From a bacterium (lineage in GTDB: Bacteria > Verrucomicrobiota > Verrucomicrobiia > Limisphaerales > UBA11358), in contig JAKAFL010000005.1 of assembly GCA_021817945.1 (NCBI GenBank), forward strand, positions 1 to 43,386: a stretch of DNA of 43,386 bases. Reading direction: 5' to 3'. Numbering within the stretch: the stretch's first letter is position 1; the number at the start of each line of letters is the position of its first letter. The notes under the pieces were generated by a model. That model saw only the letters and a program-made list of their open reading frames with translations. It did not search any database and was not told where the DNA came from. Positions 1-8,205 of the stretch are shown piece after piece. Made by a program: the position numbers and the translations under genes.

Positions 1-639
1 ACCCCTGATCTTTTTAAAAAGGCTGAAGAGGGAAAACAGAATGGCGCCAAAACTGATTAAAAAACCCTCGGACGGTTCGGGAACGCTCATGGCTGAAAAT
101 TGAATGTTGTCTAAAATGCCTGATCCAGTCACAGCATTAAAATTCAAAGTTTCCAACTGCCCATCCATGTAGGATGGGATATTAGCGCCATAGACATCAT
201 ATTTGGGACCTGTGGACAGGAGGGAATAATGAAGATCAACTCCACCCAAACTGACATAAAAACCATTCACTTCAATAATCCCCTCAAACTGCAAGGAGAG
301 GGCGTTATCTGGAACCGTTGCTGTTTGGCTGATAGAAGAATTAGGATTTACATAAACGCTATAATTGCCAGAAAGGGCTGCTTCGCCGCCGAGAATTTCG
401 ATTAAAGTTCCAATTCCATCAACATTATTTATATAATATAAAAACGGCATGGGGGCAACCCCGTAACCCCCATAAGATGCATCCCAGCCGGGCAAAGCAT
501 TAGAAGCGGCAACAAAACCGCCAACAGAAGCATTTGTTGGCATGTTCTTGGCCGACTCGAAATTTAAATTGACAAAACCCTGCCCAAAAGCCGCAATGGA
601 CATGCTAACAATAGCGATAATTAAAAATATGTTTTTCAT
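1..639 (-). CDS. PEP-CTERM sorting-domain protein, 3' end cut by window edge
   Basis: An exported protein of unknown function, read on the minus strand from ATG at 639 without a stop to base 1 (213 codons visible). Residues 1-19 form a signal peptide (Lys at 3, hydrophobic core, Ala-Phe-Gly before the cut). The C-terminus carries a PEP-CTERM signal: VPEP at about residues 186-189, a hydrophobic stretch (FLISFGAILFSLFSLF) and the basic end KKIRG, so only the last few residues can be missing. In this family the tail is a sorting signal cleaved by exosortase, and such proteins are usually surface or exopolysaccharide associated. The middle is Gly/Asn/Ser-rich with short beta-strand-like segments and no motif I recognise. 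A good ribosome site (GAAAGG, 5 bases before ATG) fixes the start. It is too short for the usual longest-ORF searches because it runs off the edge. Confidence 0.85.
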   Translation of the reverse strand, partial: MKNIFLIIAIVSMSIAAFGQGFVNLNFESAKNMPTNASVGGFVAASNALPGWDASYGGYGVAPMPFLYYINNVDGIGTLIEILGGEAALSGNYSVYVNPNSSISQTATVPDNALSLQFEGIIEVNGFYVSLGGVDLHYSLLSTGPKYDVYGANIPSYMDGQLETLNFNAVTGSGILDNIQFSAMSVPEPSEGFLISFGAILFSLFSLFKKIRG

Positions 640-716
640 GTTTTTCCTTTCTCGTTGTGCTTATATCCACTGCATTTCAATTGATCCAGGAATCGCCAAG
701 CCGCGCATCGGCTCCA

Positions 717-869
717 TCACGGGGATAAAAGTCCCCCTTCTGGGTTCCCCCCATCTGGAGTGTTTTGAAAATCATAAACTTCATTGAAGCTGCCATTGGT
801 GTTAATGCTAAAAATATTTCCATACTGAAAATCCCCTCCAAACTCAGTTACTCCAAAAAGAAAATCAAC
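717..869 (-). pseudogene. Decayed fragment of a TIGR03803-type (GloVer) repeat protein
   Basis: Translating the minus strand from 869 to the stop at 719-717 gives a segment with the pattern DFLFGVTEFGG - YGNIFSINTNGSF - VYDFQNTPDGGNPEGGLL. This is the layout of one blade of the TIGR03803 repeat (LYGTT..GG....GTVFKL...G....L..F....DG..P..GL). There is no start codon or export signal, an in-frame stop lies just upstream (899-897) and only about one and a half repeats remain. I read it as the relic of a larger repeat protein. It sits directly upstream of the PEP-CTERM gene, on the same strand. The match is made from memory of the repeat consensus. Confidence 0.55.
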
Positions 870-1256
870 CTCTTGAGTCGGTAGGCAAGACTTTCTTCAC
901 CTATACCAGCCCTGCAGTGCTCAGACAGCCACGCCTAGCTCCCCCCTGAAGCAAGCACAGAAACTTTGAAAAAGTGATTTGTTATCAGCAACATCCACTA
1001 TCAATTTTCAAAAGTCAAGTGTTATTTATAATTTTGTTCATAATTCGCGATTGGCCGAGTGATCGTTGAATTTGTGGTGGGTGAACTCCTGGCAATCGTC
1101 CAGAAATTCCAGAAAGGTTCGCCAGGTGGTTCCTCAAAGCCTTGGTTGCGGGCCAGGCACATTCCATCCACTGAATCTGCTTTTTCCATCCCGCCCGAAA
1201 ATCATCCGCCAAAATTTCAGGGACCCTGGCAGGTCGGCCAATAGGTTGGAAGCGGG
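870..1256. other. Gap with no supported gene
   Basis: This stretch between the repeat-protein relic and the 470-residue exported protein holds no convincing gene. An 81-codon minus-strand frame (1260-1015) has no ribosome site. A second minus frame encodes a protein-like stretch around 1040-1130 but is broken by stops, so part of it may be decayed coding sequence. No repeat or RNA gene was recognised. Confidence 0.4.
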
Positions 1257-1275
1257 CCATCCAGTTTCTGGATGG
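1257..1275. repeat. Perfect 8-bp hairpin after the 1284-2696 gene
   Basis: CCATCCAG-TTT-CTGGATGG forms a perfect 8-bp stem with a 3-base loop, 8 bases downstream of the stop codon of the minus-strand gene ending at 1284. There is no T-tract, so it may stabilise the 3' end or act as a weak terminator for the 6.8-1.3 kb gene run. Confidence 0.4.
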
Positions 1276-1283
1276 TCTCAGAC

Positions 1284-2696
1284 CTATCCCAAATGCAGCC
1301 GGGCGAGGAGCATCCGGCGGCGGCGATCCAAGGCATCCAAACTTTTCAAGGTGGCGGGAGCTCCCTGGCGCGTCCGGACGCCGGCGCCTTTCTTATTAAT
1401 CAGGGAAGGGGTGGGCTGGGCCTTGGTTAGAAAGTCCCCAAGGACCTGGTCATAACCGGCCGCAAGAATGGCAAAGGGCTGTGCCAGCTCAAATTGCGCC
1501 AGCTCCAATTCCTGACGCTGGCCTTCCAGTGCGGCATCACGCTGGGCCGGATTCATTTCCATGATGGCTTGTTGGAGGGGGATTTCCAGGTTGCGTGGCA
1601 TGCTGTTGGTATGGTCCCAGACCTGAACCGGAACGCGCAGCAAGGAGTCCAGACGCGCGGCGCTGGCAGCCAGCGTCCACCGGGTTCCCGTGTTGCGCGA
1701 GGCAAATCCAATCACCTGCAACGCCCACCATTTGTCAATGGCCGCCGGCTCGGGAAAATCCCCGCGATAAACCTTGTAAAAAGCCAGTTGCCAGTTCAGG
1801 TAATCCGGCAGTAAATTCAAGAACATCCCCATTTGCCTGCTGCCATGCGGCAACCGCAGAAGGTCATGCACAAACAACTCGGCGCTACCGCGATAGAGAC
1901 CTCCATCATCCCCGTTCACCTGGTCATCCGTGGGCCAGCTCAACTGGCGGAAATTCAGGGCAGACCCTTTTTGAAAGGCGGCGTGCGCCGAAGCCATGTC
2001 GTCCAACCCGTGTTCCCGGTCATTGACCACTCCCACCGGCGGCGCCCCGGACAAGCTGGTGGGCATGTTGATCAGCAGCGCATCCGGGTCGGCATCCATG
2101 GCCAGCGCCGCGATGCCATTTACGAGCCAGGTTGGAATGACGGTATTTCCAGTGGTGGAGCGGTGACTGCGATTGGCCACTTCCATTAAAATCACCGCGC
2201 TCATGGCGCGCTCGTAGCGGTCGCAACCCACCACGTCCGGCAGGTTCAGTTGGTAGGTCCAGGTGTTGTATTCCAGCCTGGAAGTGATCCACACCTCGTC
2301 TTCGGGCGTTTCGGCTGGCCTCAAGACCAGGTAAATCCGACCTTGCCAGGGCGTTTCCGCCGTCAAACCCAGCAATTTCCACACCTGCGATTTATACCGT
2401 TCGGCCGCCACGGCCAGAAGGGCGGGATCCAGCCGCAACAAATTCGTGTTGCTCACCACCTCTGGACGGGAATAAAGCCAGGATAAGCGGTCAGGATGGC
2501 GCACCAGAAACTGGCCGGAAAAACTTCGGGTGATTTCCGGCAGTTCGCTCATGGACTGCCCGTTCAGCAGGTCAGCGCTTCCGCAGAAAATCGAAACCAT
2601 CACCATCAACCAGACATGAACTCCACCGGACCAAATGCTTTTCAATCCGGCATTGCACCCCATGGAACCGTCAGATGGATTCCGGTCTGGATACAT
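1284..2696 (-). CDS. Exported protein resembling an inactive peptidase MA-like protein
   Basis: A 470-residue protein that I do not recognise as a named family. An N-terminal hydrophobic stretch (about residues 28-42, WLMVMVSIFCG) indicates export. A second possible start at 2663 (MGCNAG...) would give a more usual signal peptide. In the middle (about residues 165-195) the pattern VILMEVANR...IPTWLVNGIAALAMD copies the layout of gluzincin/peptidase MA proteins, in which HExxH is followed by P.WL.EG.A. Here the HExxH histidines are absent, so the protein should not be a zinc protease. It is the last gene of a same-strand run (serA, PPIase, coiled coil, FmdB, this gene), 42 bases after the FmdB gene, which suggests shared transcription. 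A role in the cell envelope is only an inference. Confidence 0.75.
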   Translation of the reverse strand: MYPDRNPSDGSMGCNAGLKSIWSGGVHVWLMVMVSIFCGSADLLNGQSMSELPEITRSFSGQFLVRHPDRLSWLYSRPEVVSNTNLLRLDPALLAVAAERYKSQVWKLLGLTAETPWQGRIYLVLRPAETPEDEVWITSRLEYNTWTYQLNLPDVVGCDRYERAMSAVILMEVANRSHRSTTGNTVIPTWLVNGIAALAMDADPDALLINMPTSLSGAPPVGVVNDREHGLDDMASAHAAFQKGSALNFRQLSWPTDDQVNGDDGGLYRGSAELFVHDLLRLPHGSRQMGMFLNLLPDYLNWQLAFYKVYRGDFPEPAAIDKWWALQVIGFASRNTGTRWTLAASAARLDSLLRVPVQVWDHTNSMPRNLEIPLQQAIMEMNPAQRDAALEGQRQELELAQFELAQPFAILAAGYDQVLGDFLTKAQPTPSLINKKGAGVRTRQGAPATLKSLDALDRRRRMLLARLHLG

Positions 2697-2738
2697 GAAA
2701 CAGCGTCCCAGGATGGAACAGGCGCCCAGGGAAAAGGG

Positions 2739-3101
2739 TCATTTTTTCCGACTCTCTTTGGGAGCGGCTGCCGGTTGGGTGGCGGCGGGTTTTGATTCCG
2801 TCTTGACGGCGGGTTTGCTTTCGGATTTGGCTTCAGGTTTTCCAGCGGGCTTGGCGTCTCCGCCTGCCTCTTTCTTGGCGCTGGTCTGATAATTTTCGCT
2901 GCGGTAATCAGTGATGTAGAAGCCGCTGCCTTTGAACAAAAGCCCGGCACCGGCGCTGATTTTTTTGCTCACCGCCCCGCGTCCCCATTTTTTTTGAGCG
3001 CAAAGTTCCTTGGGACAGACTTTGACTGGATCGGCCACCATGGAATGCATCAGTTCAAACTCGTGGCCGCACTTCTTGCAATGGTACTCGTACGTGGGCA
3101 T
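2739..3101 (-). CDS. FmdB-family zinc-ribbon protein
   Basis: A 120-residue protein that starts with MPTYEYHC, the hallmark of the FmdB/CxxC regulatory family. Four cysteines are placed to bind one zinc: Cys8 and Cys11 (CKKC), then Cys29 and Cys34. The second pair is spaced C-x4-C instead of the usual C-x2-C. The conserved GSGFYITDYR segment follows at about residues 58-67. From residue 73 the tail is low-complexity, rich in Lys, Pro, Ala and Glu, as is common for the family in this phylum. The family's function is not settled; it has been called a regulator, and some members accompany translation genes. It lies 31 bases downstream of the coiled-coil protein gene and is probably co-transcribed with it. 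Confidence 0.9.
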   Translation of the reverse strand: MPTYEYHCKKCGHEFELMHSMVADPVKVCPKELCAQKKWGRGAVSKKISAGAGLLFKGSGFYITDYRSENYQTSAKKEAGGDAKPAGKPEAKSESKPAVKTESKPAATQPAAAPKESRKK

Positions 3102-3132
3102 GGCTTGGTTCCCCGTGGGCTCCTGCTAAAGA

Positions 3133-3918
3133 TCAGTGTGCCGCCGTGTTGGTCGAGGTCAGCGGTGGAATGACCTTCACAGAGCCGTCTGACCCCACTT
3201 CCACATCCAGGTCATAATTGGGCAGGGAGCTGGATGGCTGGGCCGCAAGCGGCGCCCGCTGAATGAGCAAGGCGCCCAGTTTTTTGTTTCCATTTTGGAA
3301 ACGGTCCAATTGCATTCTTCGCTCCTCGTACAATTCGTCCTTCAACTTTTTGAGTTGGGAGCGCACCGAGTCGAGGTCATTGAACCGGCGTTCGAGCTCG
3401 GCTTTTTCAGCAAGTTGCTTTTCCAATTCGGATTGGAGGAAGGCATTGTTGGTGGTCGCCACCGCCAGCCGGGCCTCCGTATCAGCGATTTGAAGGTTCA
3501 ACCGATCTATGGTGTTGGTCAACTGGCTGGCGCGGACGTCCAAGGCGCTATTCTGGGCCTGGAGATCATTGACTTGGGAACTGAGCGCGGTGACCTGATT
3601 GGTCAGGGTTTGCACTTGGTCCTGCATTCCCGCCAGTGCGGCTTTGGTGCTGGCCAGCGTGGCTGTGGCCGTGGCAAGGCTGTTTGAAAATGCCTGGGAC
3701 TGCTGCTGGCTCAACATCAAGTCGTTGGTCAACGACAGATTCACCTGGTTCAAGGAATCAATCTGCTGGTCGGCATTCACCAATTGGTTGGAAAAGTCCA
3801 CCAAACTGTTCACATCCTTCACATGCCGGGCATCCCCGGCGCTTTTCAGCACCAGCAAACCAACCACAAGCGCGATGCAAACGACAGCTAGAACGGTAAC
3901 GATCGCTTTTGTATTCAT
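3133..3918 (-). CDS. Membrane-anchored coiled-coil protein
   Basis: A 261-residue protein of unknown function. Residues 5-25 form one transmembrane helix or uncleaved signal anchor, and most of the rest (about 35-205) is a long heptad-patterned coiled coil rich in Leu, Gln, Asn and Ser (repeated L.NQV..L, LTNTI..L). The helix ends in a charged stretch (LKDELYEERRMQLDRF), followed by a short non-helical tail of about 45 residues. The layout suggests a periplasm-facing rod fixed in the inner membrane. It lies between the parvulin PPIase and the FmdB gene in a same-strand run. No catalytic motif is visible. Such proteins are abundant in Verrucomicrobiota and I cannot name a partner. Confidence 0.8.
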   Translation of the reverse strand: MNTKAIVTVLAVVCIALVVGLLVLKSAGDARHVKDVNSLVDFSNQLVNADQQIDSLNQVNLSLTNDLMLSQQQSQAFSNSLATATATLASTKAALAGMQDQVQTLTNQVTALSSQVNDLQAQNSALDVRASQLTNTIDRLNLQIADTEARLAVATTNNAFLQSELEKQLAEKAELERRFNDLDSVRSQLKKLKDELYEERRMQLDRFQNGNKKLGALLIQRAPLAAQPSSSLPNYDLDVEVGSDGSVKVIPPLTSTNTAAH

Positions 3919-3971
3919 GACCTTTTTAATTTATCGTTTGCATTAGGTTTGGCAAGCCGCCAGCTTGCGAT

Positions 3972-5162
3972 TTAATTGGCTGGACCGCTTGCTGAGGCGC
4001 CCTGGCTCGATTGGGCAGCCAGAAAGGCGTCGTCCTCCGTTTTCAAATTCGGGTCCACCACCTGGACATGGTCCGCAGCCCGCACCTGCTTGATATAGTC
4101 AGGCGCCAGCTTGCGCTCCTTGTTGTTGATGAGCGCTTCCCGCAGTTCCTCGGAAATGGTCAGGTCGGTGGATGGAGATTTTTCTGAAAGGGTGAGCATG
4201 TGCGCCGGATTTTTGCCCAGCATCTTGATGATATGGAATCCGTAGGCGGTGGTGACCACATCGCTGATTTCGTTGTTGGTAAGGGAGAAGGCTGCGGTTT
4301 CAAATTCAGGCAACATTTGTCCCCTGGGAAAAGGAGGCAATTCACCGCCGTTATCCCGCGATCCCGGGTCTTCCGAGTACTGCCGGGCCAATGCGGCAAA
4401 ATCAGCCCCGCCCCTGGCCTGTTTCAGCAAACTATCAATCTGCTGCCGTTTCATGGCCACGGTGTTGGTGGGCAGTGGGGTGAAAGGATGGGTGGAGGGA
4501 TCCACGGTCATGAGCAGAATATGCCGCACGGAAACGGTTTCCGGCACTTCAAAATCAGAGGGATGATTGGTGTAATATTCCTGCAATTCCGAATCCGAAA
4601 CGGAGACTTTGAGCAGACGCTTCAAGGCTGCCTTGGCTGTGGCTTCCTGCACAGCCTTGGCCCGCAGCTCAGCCACGGTCATTCCCCTGGCCTGCAACTG
4701 CTGTTCCAAGGCGGATTCCGATCCCATGTTCTTGACGAGGATGGCAAATTGCTGGTCGGCATCGGCCTTGCCTGCGACGCGATCGGCATCATTGGCCTGG
4801 CTTAGGAGCAGGTGAATGTTGATGAGTTGCTCCAATACGCTCGCATCATAGCCCACAGGCAACTGCTTGCCCTGGGCCGCCGCCGTGGCTTTGGCGCTGG
4901 ACAATACCTGGTCCAATTCACTGCGCTTGATCTCGAATCCATCCCCTTTCACGATGGTGGGGTCGCCAAACAAGGCAGTCATGGAATCCGGGGCTTGCGA
5001 AGCATCCGCAGGCTGGGCGGCGGCAGGTGCTGTGTTTTCCGTGGCGCCACGCGCAGGAACGGAGGCCAGGCCCAGGGCCAGGATGACCGGCAGGATGGGA
5101 AGCACGAAGTTTTTCAAGTTCATAGGAATAAGGTAGGGATTTCTATTTTTATTTTGCGACAT
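3972..5162 (-). CDS. Periplasmic parvulin-type peptidyl-prolyl isomerase (SurA/PpiC-like)
   Basis: A chaperone/foldase of about 396 residues that should act in the periplasm on outer-membrane or secreted proteins. A signal peptide is followed by an Ala-rich linker, a SurA_N-like helical region (about 65-205) with a QANDADRVAGKADADQQF-type helix, and then a parvulin domain (about 212-330) with VRHILL, the catalytic-domain pattern FAALARQYSEDPGSRDNGGELPPFPRGQM and the closing YGFHIIK. The start is unclear. ATG at 5162 is given; ATG at 5123 would begin directly at the hydrophobic signal peptide, and TTG at 5171 would overlap the serA stop. None has a strong ribosome site. The gene abuts serA by a few bases, so translational coupling is likely. 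Confidence 0.9.
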   Translation of the reverse strand: MSQNKNRNPYLIPMNLKNFVLPILPVILALGLASVPARGATENTAPAAAQPADASQAPDSMTALFGDPTIVKGDGFEIKRSELDQVLSSAKATAAAQGKQLPVGYDASVLEQLINIHLLLSQANDADRVAGKADADQQFAILVKNMGSESALEQQLQARGMTVAELRAKAVQEATAKAALKRLLKVSVSDSELQEYYTNHPSDFEVPETVSVRHILLMTVDPSTHPFTPLPTNTVAMKRQQIDSLLKQARGGADFAALARQYSEDPGSRDNGGELPPFPRGQMLPEFETAAFSLTNNEISDVVTTAYGFHIIKMLGKNPAHMLTLSEKSPSTDLTISEELREALINNKERKLAPDYIKQVRAADHVQVVDPNLKTEDDAFLAAQSSQGASASGPAN

Positions 5163-5167
5163 TGGTT

Positions 5168-6790
5168 TCAAAGTGTCACCACTTTCACATTGCTGAAATC
5201 AGAGGTGTTTTGGAGTTCACCCAGCACGGCAGCGGGCGGGACGCTGTCCAGGCTCAACACCGTCAACGCCAGGCCCCCCGCCGTCTGGCGGCCCAGGCTC
5301 ATGCTGGCGATGTTGACCTGATGCCTGCCAAGCAGTGTTCCCAACCGGCCCACAATCCCCGGCTTGTCGGCATTGTTCAACAGCAAGAGTGTTCCTGTGG
5401 CTGGAATCTCGACCGATTGGCTGTGCAAACGCACAATCCGCGGGTTATTCGGGGATCCGAAGAAGGTGCCGCCCGCCGAAGTCAGCTTGTTTCCGTTGCT
5501 GAACAACTGCACGTGGACCCATTCGTTGAAGGTCACCGGCTCATCCGATTTCTTTTCCTCCACCGTCAAGCCAATGCTCTGCGCCACGCTGCGGACATTC
5601 ACGTTGTTCACATCCTTGACATCGCGTGTAGCCAGAAACCCGCGCAGGATCGCCCTGGTGACCGGGTCCGTATTGGGCAAAAGCCGGGCATGGCCGCCAT
5701 AGGTGATGTAAAGCCTGTCCGCATTGGCGGGTGATAATTGGGCGAGCAATTTGCCCAGCGCCTCTCCCAAGGGAAGATACGGCTTTACTTGCTCGTAGGT
5801 CTTGGCATCCAAGTAGGGCAGGTTCACCCCATTACGAACTTCTCCCGTCAGCAAATAAGCGGCAATCACCTCAGCCACCTCCACGCCGCATTTTTCCTGG
5901 GCTTCTTCCGTGCTCGCGCCCAAATGGGGCGTGAGAATCAAATTAGGCTGTTTTCGGTAGGGATGATCCGCCGGCAACGGTTCCACGGCAAACACATCCA
6001 ATGCCGCCCCGGCCACCTTGCCGGATTCCAATGCGGCCAATAAATCACCCTCGGAAATGATTTCGCCGCGGGCACAATTGACGATGCGCACTCCCGGCTT
6101 CATTTTGGCAAAGGCCGCCGCATTCAACATTTCTTTGGTTTCCTTGGTCACCGGCATGTGGACGGTGATGAAATCCGCCACCCGATAAACCGCGTCTGCA
6201 TCTGCGGCGAAATCCGCGCCAATGGCCCGGGCCCTGTCCTCGGTCAAATAGGGATCGTAGGCCATCACCTGCATGCCAAAAGCTTTGGCGCGCTTGGCCA
6301 CCTCGGTGCCGATCCTGCCCATTCCGAGAACTCCCAGGGTTTTGCCCTGCAATTCAATGCCTTGGAACATTTTCCTGTCCCATTTGCCCGCCACCATCGT
6401 GGCGTGGGCTTGTGGCACTTTGCGCGCGAGGTTGAGCAGCATGGCAAACGTCAACTCAGCCGTGGTAACAGTGTTCCCGGCAGGCGTATTCATCACCACC
6501 ACGCCGCTCTGGGTGGAGGCTTCGATGTCCACATTATCCACCCCCACACCCGCACGCCCCACAACCCGCAATTTTTTGGCGGCTTGAATGACCGCCTTGG
6601 TCACCTTGGTCTCTGACCGCACCACCAAGGCCGTTGCATCCGCCACCATGGGCAAAAGCTCGGCTTCTGGCAATCGTTTGGGAAGAACCACCACCTCAAA
6701 TTCAGGCCGTTGTTGCAACAGGGCAATCCCTTTGGGGGAAATCGGATCGCAAATGATAATTTTCATGATCAAAGAAAAATGAAATGTCAT
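5168..6790 (-). CDS. serA: D-3-phosphoglycerate dehydrogenase
   Basis: Oxidises 3-phosphoglycerate to 3-phosphohydroxypyruvate with NAD+, the first step of serine synthesis, in the cytosol. At 540 residues it has the long form of the family: a substrate-binding domain, the NAD-binding fold with GMGRIG (156-161), the catalytic triad Arg241 (NCARGE), Glu270 and His289 (TPHLGAST), the intervening ASB domain (about 330-455) and a C-terminal ACT domain (about 465-540). The ACT domain is the usual site of serine feedback. ATG at 6790 and ATG at 6766 are both possible starts; the second would begin directly at MKIIICD, while the first has a weak GGGG site upstream. It leads a five-gene minus-strand run. 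The 260-base gap upstream is divergent and should hold promoters for both sides. Confidence 0.96.
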   Translation of the reverse strand: MTFHFSLIMKIIICDPISPKGIALLQQRPEFEVVVLPKRLPEAELLPMVADATALVVRSETKVTKAVIQAAKKLRVVGRAGVGVDNVDIEASTQSGVVVMNTPAGNTVTTAELTFAMLLNLARKVPQAHATMVAGKWDRKMFQGIELQGKTLGVLGMGRIGTEVAKRAKAFGMQVMAYDPYLTEDRARAIGADFAADADAVYRVADFITVHMPVTKETKEMLNAAAFAKMKPGVRIVNCARGEIISEGDLLAALESGKVAGAALDVFAVEPLPADHPYRKQPNLILTPHLGASTEEAQEKCGVEVAEVIAAYLLTGEVRNGVNLPYLDAKTYEQVKPYLPLGEALGKLLAQLSPANADRLYITYGGHARLLPNTDPVTRAILRGFLATRDVKDVNNVNVRSVAQSIGLTVEEKKSDEPVTFNEWVHVQLFSNGNKLTSAGGTFFGSPNNPRIVRLHSQSVEIPATGTLLLLNNADKPGIVGRLGTLLGRHQVNIASMSLGRQTAGGLALTVLSLDSVPPAAVLGELQNTSDFSNVKVVTL

Positions 6791-7052
6791 CCTAACCCCA
6801 ATCCCACATCAGGTCAAACAGCGAATCAAACGATAAATTGATAAAAATCGCCAGCCTCCCTCGACGCCTGAACAACCCCCTCTTTCCGTTGCTCCCCAAT
6901 CAAAGGCATTTCTTGCGGGTCAACTGGCGAGCAACCTCTTCCCCGTCCCGGAAAGGATAACACCAAACGATCCCTCCAGCTTGTTGATCTCAATTTGATG
7001 GACACCAGAACGAGGTTGGTGTGTGCTTGTCCCCGATAACAGAGAGGACACC

Positions 7053-8138
7053 ATGAGAATTTGTTTTGTGATCCAGGGGGAAGGCCGCGGGCATTTCACC
7101 CAGGCTTTGGCCCTGCGCGAATTTCTGCTCAGACACGGTCACCAGGTGGTCGCCGCAATCGCTGGCACCAATGGCCGCCGCCCCCTCCCTGATTACGCCC
7201 TCAATGCCTTTGGCGTTCCTCTGCAATCCATCTTCAGCCCAGGCTTTCATTTCAAAGCCCAACGAGGCATTTCCATCACCGCATCCCTCACAGACGCCCT
7301 CTCTCACCTGCCGCAATTGGGTCAAAGTCTCAACGTGCTGGAACAAACCATCGCGCAAACCCAGCCTGACCTGATCATCAATTTTCTCGAGGCAGCCACC
7401 GGTGTGGGCAAACTCCTGGGCCGCATCCGAATCCCAGTTTTGGTTCTCGGACACCAATTCATGCTCTTTCACCCGGCTTTCATCCACTCCAATCACGCAC
7501 GAACTCAACAATGGGGTTTCCGCAATTTTGTCCGCCTCGTGGGCTCCAAATCCTCCAAACTGGCTTTGTCATTTTACCGCGCACCGGACCTGCCAAACTC
7601 CAACCTTCACGTTTGCCCCCCTCTTTTGCGGAAACAATTATTTGAAATCAAACAAGTTGTGCATGGACACTACTTGCTTGTTTATCTCCTGAATCATGGG
7701 TATGCAACGGATATCGAACGTTGGTGCCAAGATCATGCCGACGTTCCCGTGCATTGCTTTTACGATAAACCTGGCGCGCCCGATGAGGAGAAACGTCTGC
7801 CCAACCTTGTGTTTCATAAGCTACACGGAGACAAGTTTTTGCAAATGATGGCGGGATGTCGGGCCGTGGTTTGCACGGCCGGCTTTGAATCGGTGAGTGA
7901 AGCCGCCTATTTGGGCAAGCCAGTCCTGATGATTCCTGTGCAGAATCACATTGAACAATACTTGAATGCTTTGGATGCCGTTCACGCCGGGTTCGGAATT
8001 CGTGATAGTATGTTCAACCTGAATCGTTTACTGGACACCGCCACTCCAAGAGGCGGACCAGCTTTCAAGGCATGGGTTGATGAAGCGGAATCCATCGTTA
8101 TTAAAGCCGTGGAACGGGCCGCCCAAAGCGGGATTTGA
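7053..8138 (+). CDS. GT-B glycosyltransferase (MurG/GT1-like fold)
   Basis: A 361-residue glycosyltransferase of the GT-B fold. The N-terminal domain opens with a beta strand and a glycine-rich loop (CFVIQGEGRGHFTQA), as in MurG and the Glyco_trans_1_3 group. The C-terminal domain has CTAGFESVSEAAYLGKPVLMIP at about residues 280-300, the site that normally holds the sugar nucleotide, followed by an HIEQYLNA helix. The acceptor cannot be read from the sequence; a glycolipid or cell-envelope glycan is likely because an LptF/LptG permease gene follows 67 bases downstream. ATG at 7053 is chosen because AGAGAGG lies 6 bases before it and the sequence immediately becomes family-like. An earlier in-frame start at 7023 is less likely. 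Confidence 0.88.
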   Translation: MRICFVIQGEGRGHFTQALALREFLLRHGHQVVAAIAGTNGRRPLPDYALNAFGVPLQSIFSPGFHFKAQRGISITASLTDALSHLPQLGQSLNVLEQTIAQTQPDLIINFLEAATGVGKLLGRIRIPVLVLGHQFMLFHPAFIHSNHARTQQWGFRNFVRLVGSKSSKLALSFYRAPDLPNSNLHVCPPLLRKQLFEIKQVVHGHYLLVYLLNHGYATDIERWCQDHADVPVHCFYDKPGAPDEEKRLPNLVFHKLHGDKFLQMMAGCRAVVCTAGFESVSEAAYLGKPVLMIPVQNHIEQYLNALDAVHAGFGIRDSMFNLNRLLDTATPRGGPAFKAWVDEAESIVIKAVERAAQSGI

Positions 8139-8205
8139 AAAAGTTGAACCTTTCGCAATCCGTCAAAACCCCGGCCGCTTTGGATTTGGACCCCTGCGAG
8201 GTGGA

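Noticed and set aside
1015..1260. 81-codon minus-strand frame between the exported protein and the repeat relic
   Set aside because: No ribosome site, no recognisable domain, and other frames of the same stretch look equally protein-like.
4200..4805. 201-codon plus-strand frame opposite the PPIase gene
   Set aside because: Antisense shadow of a clearly recognised parvulin domain on the minus strand.
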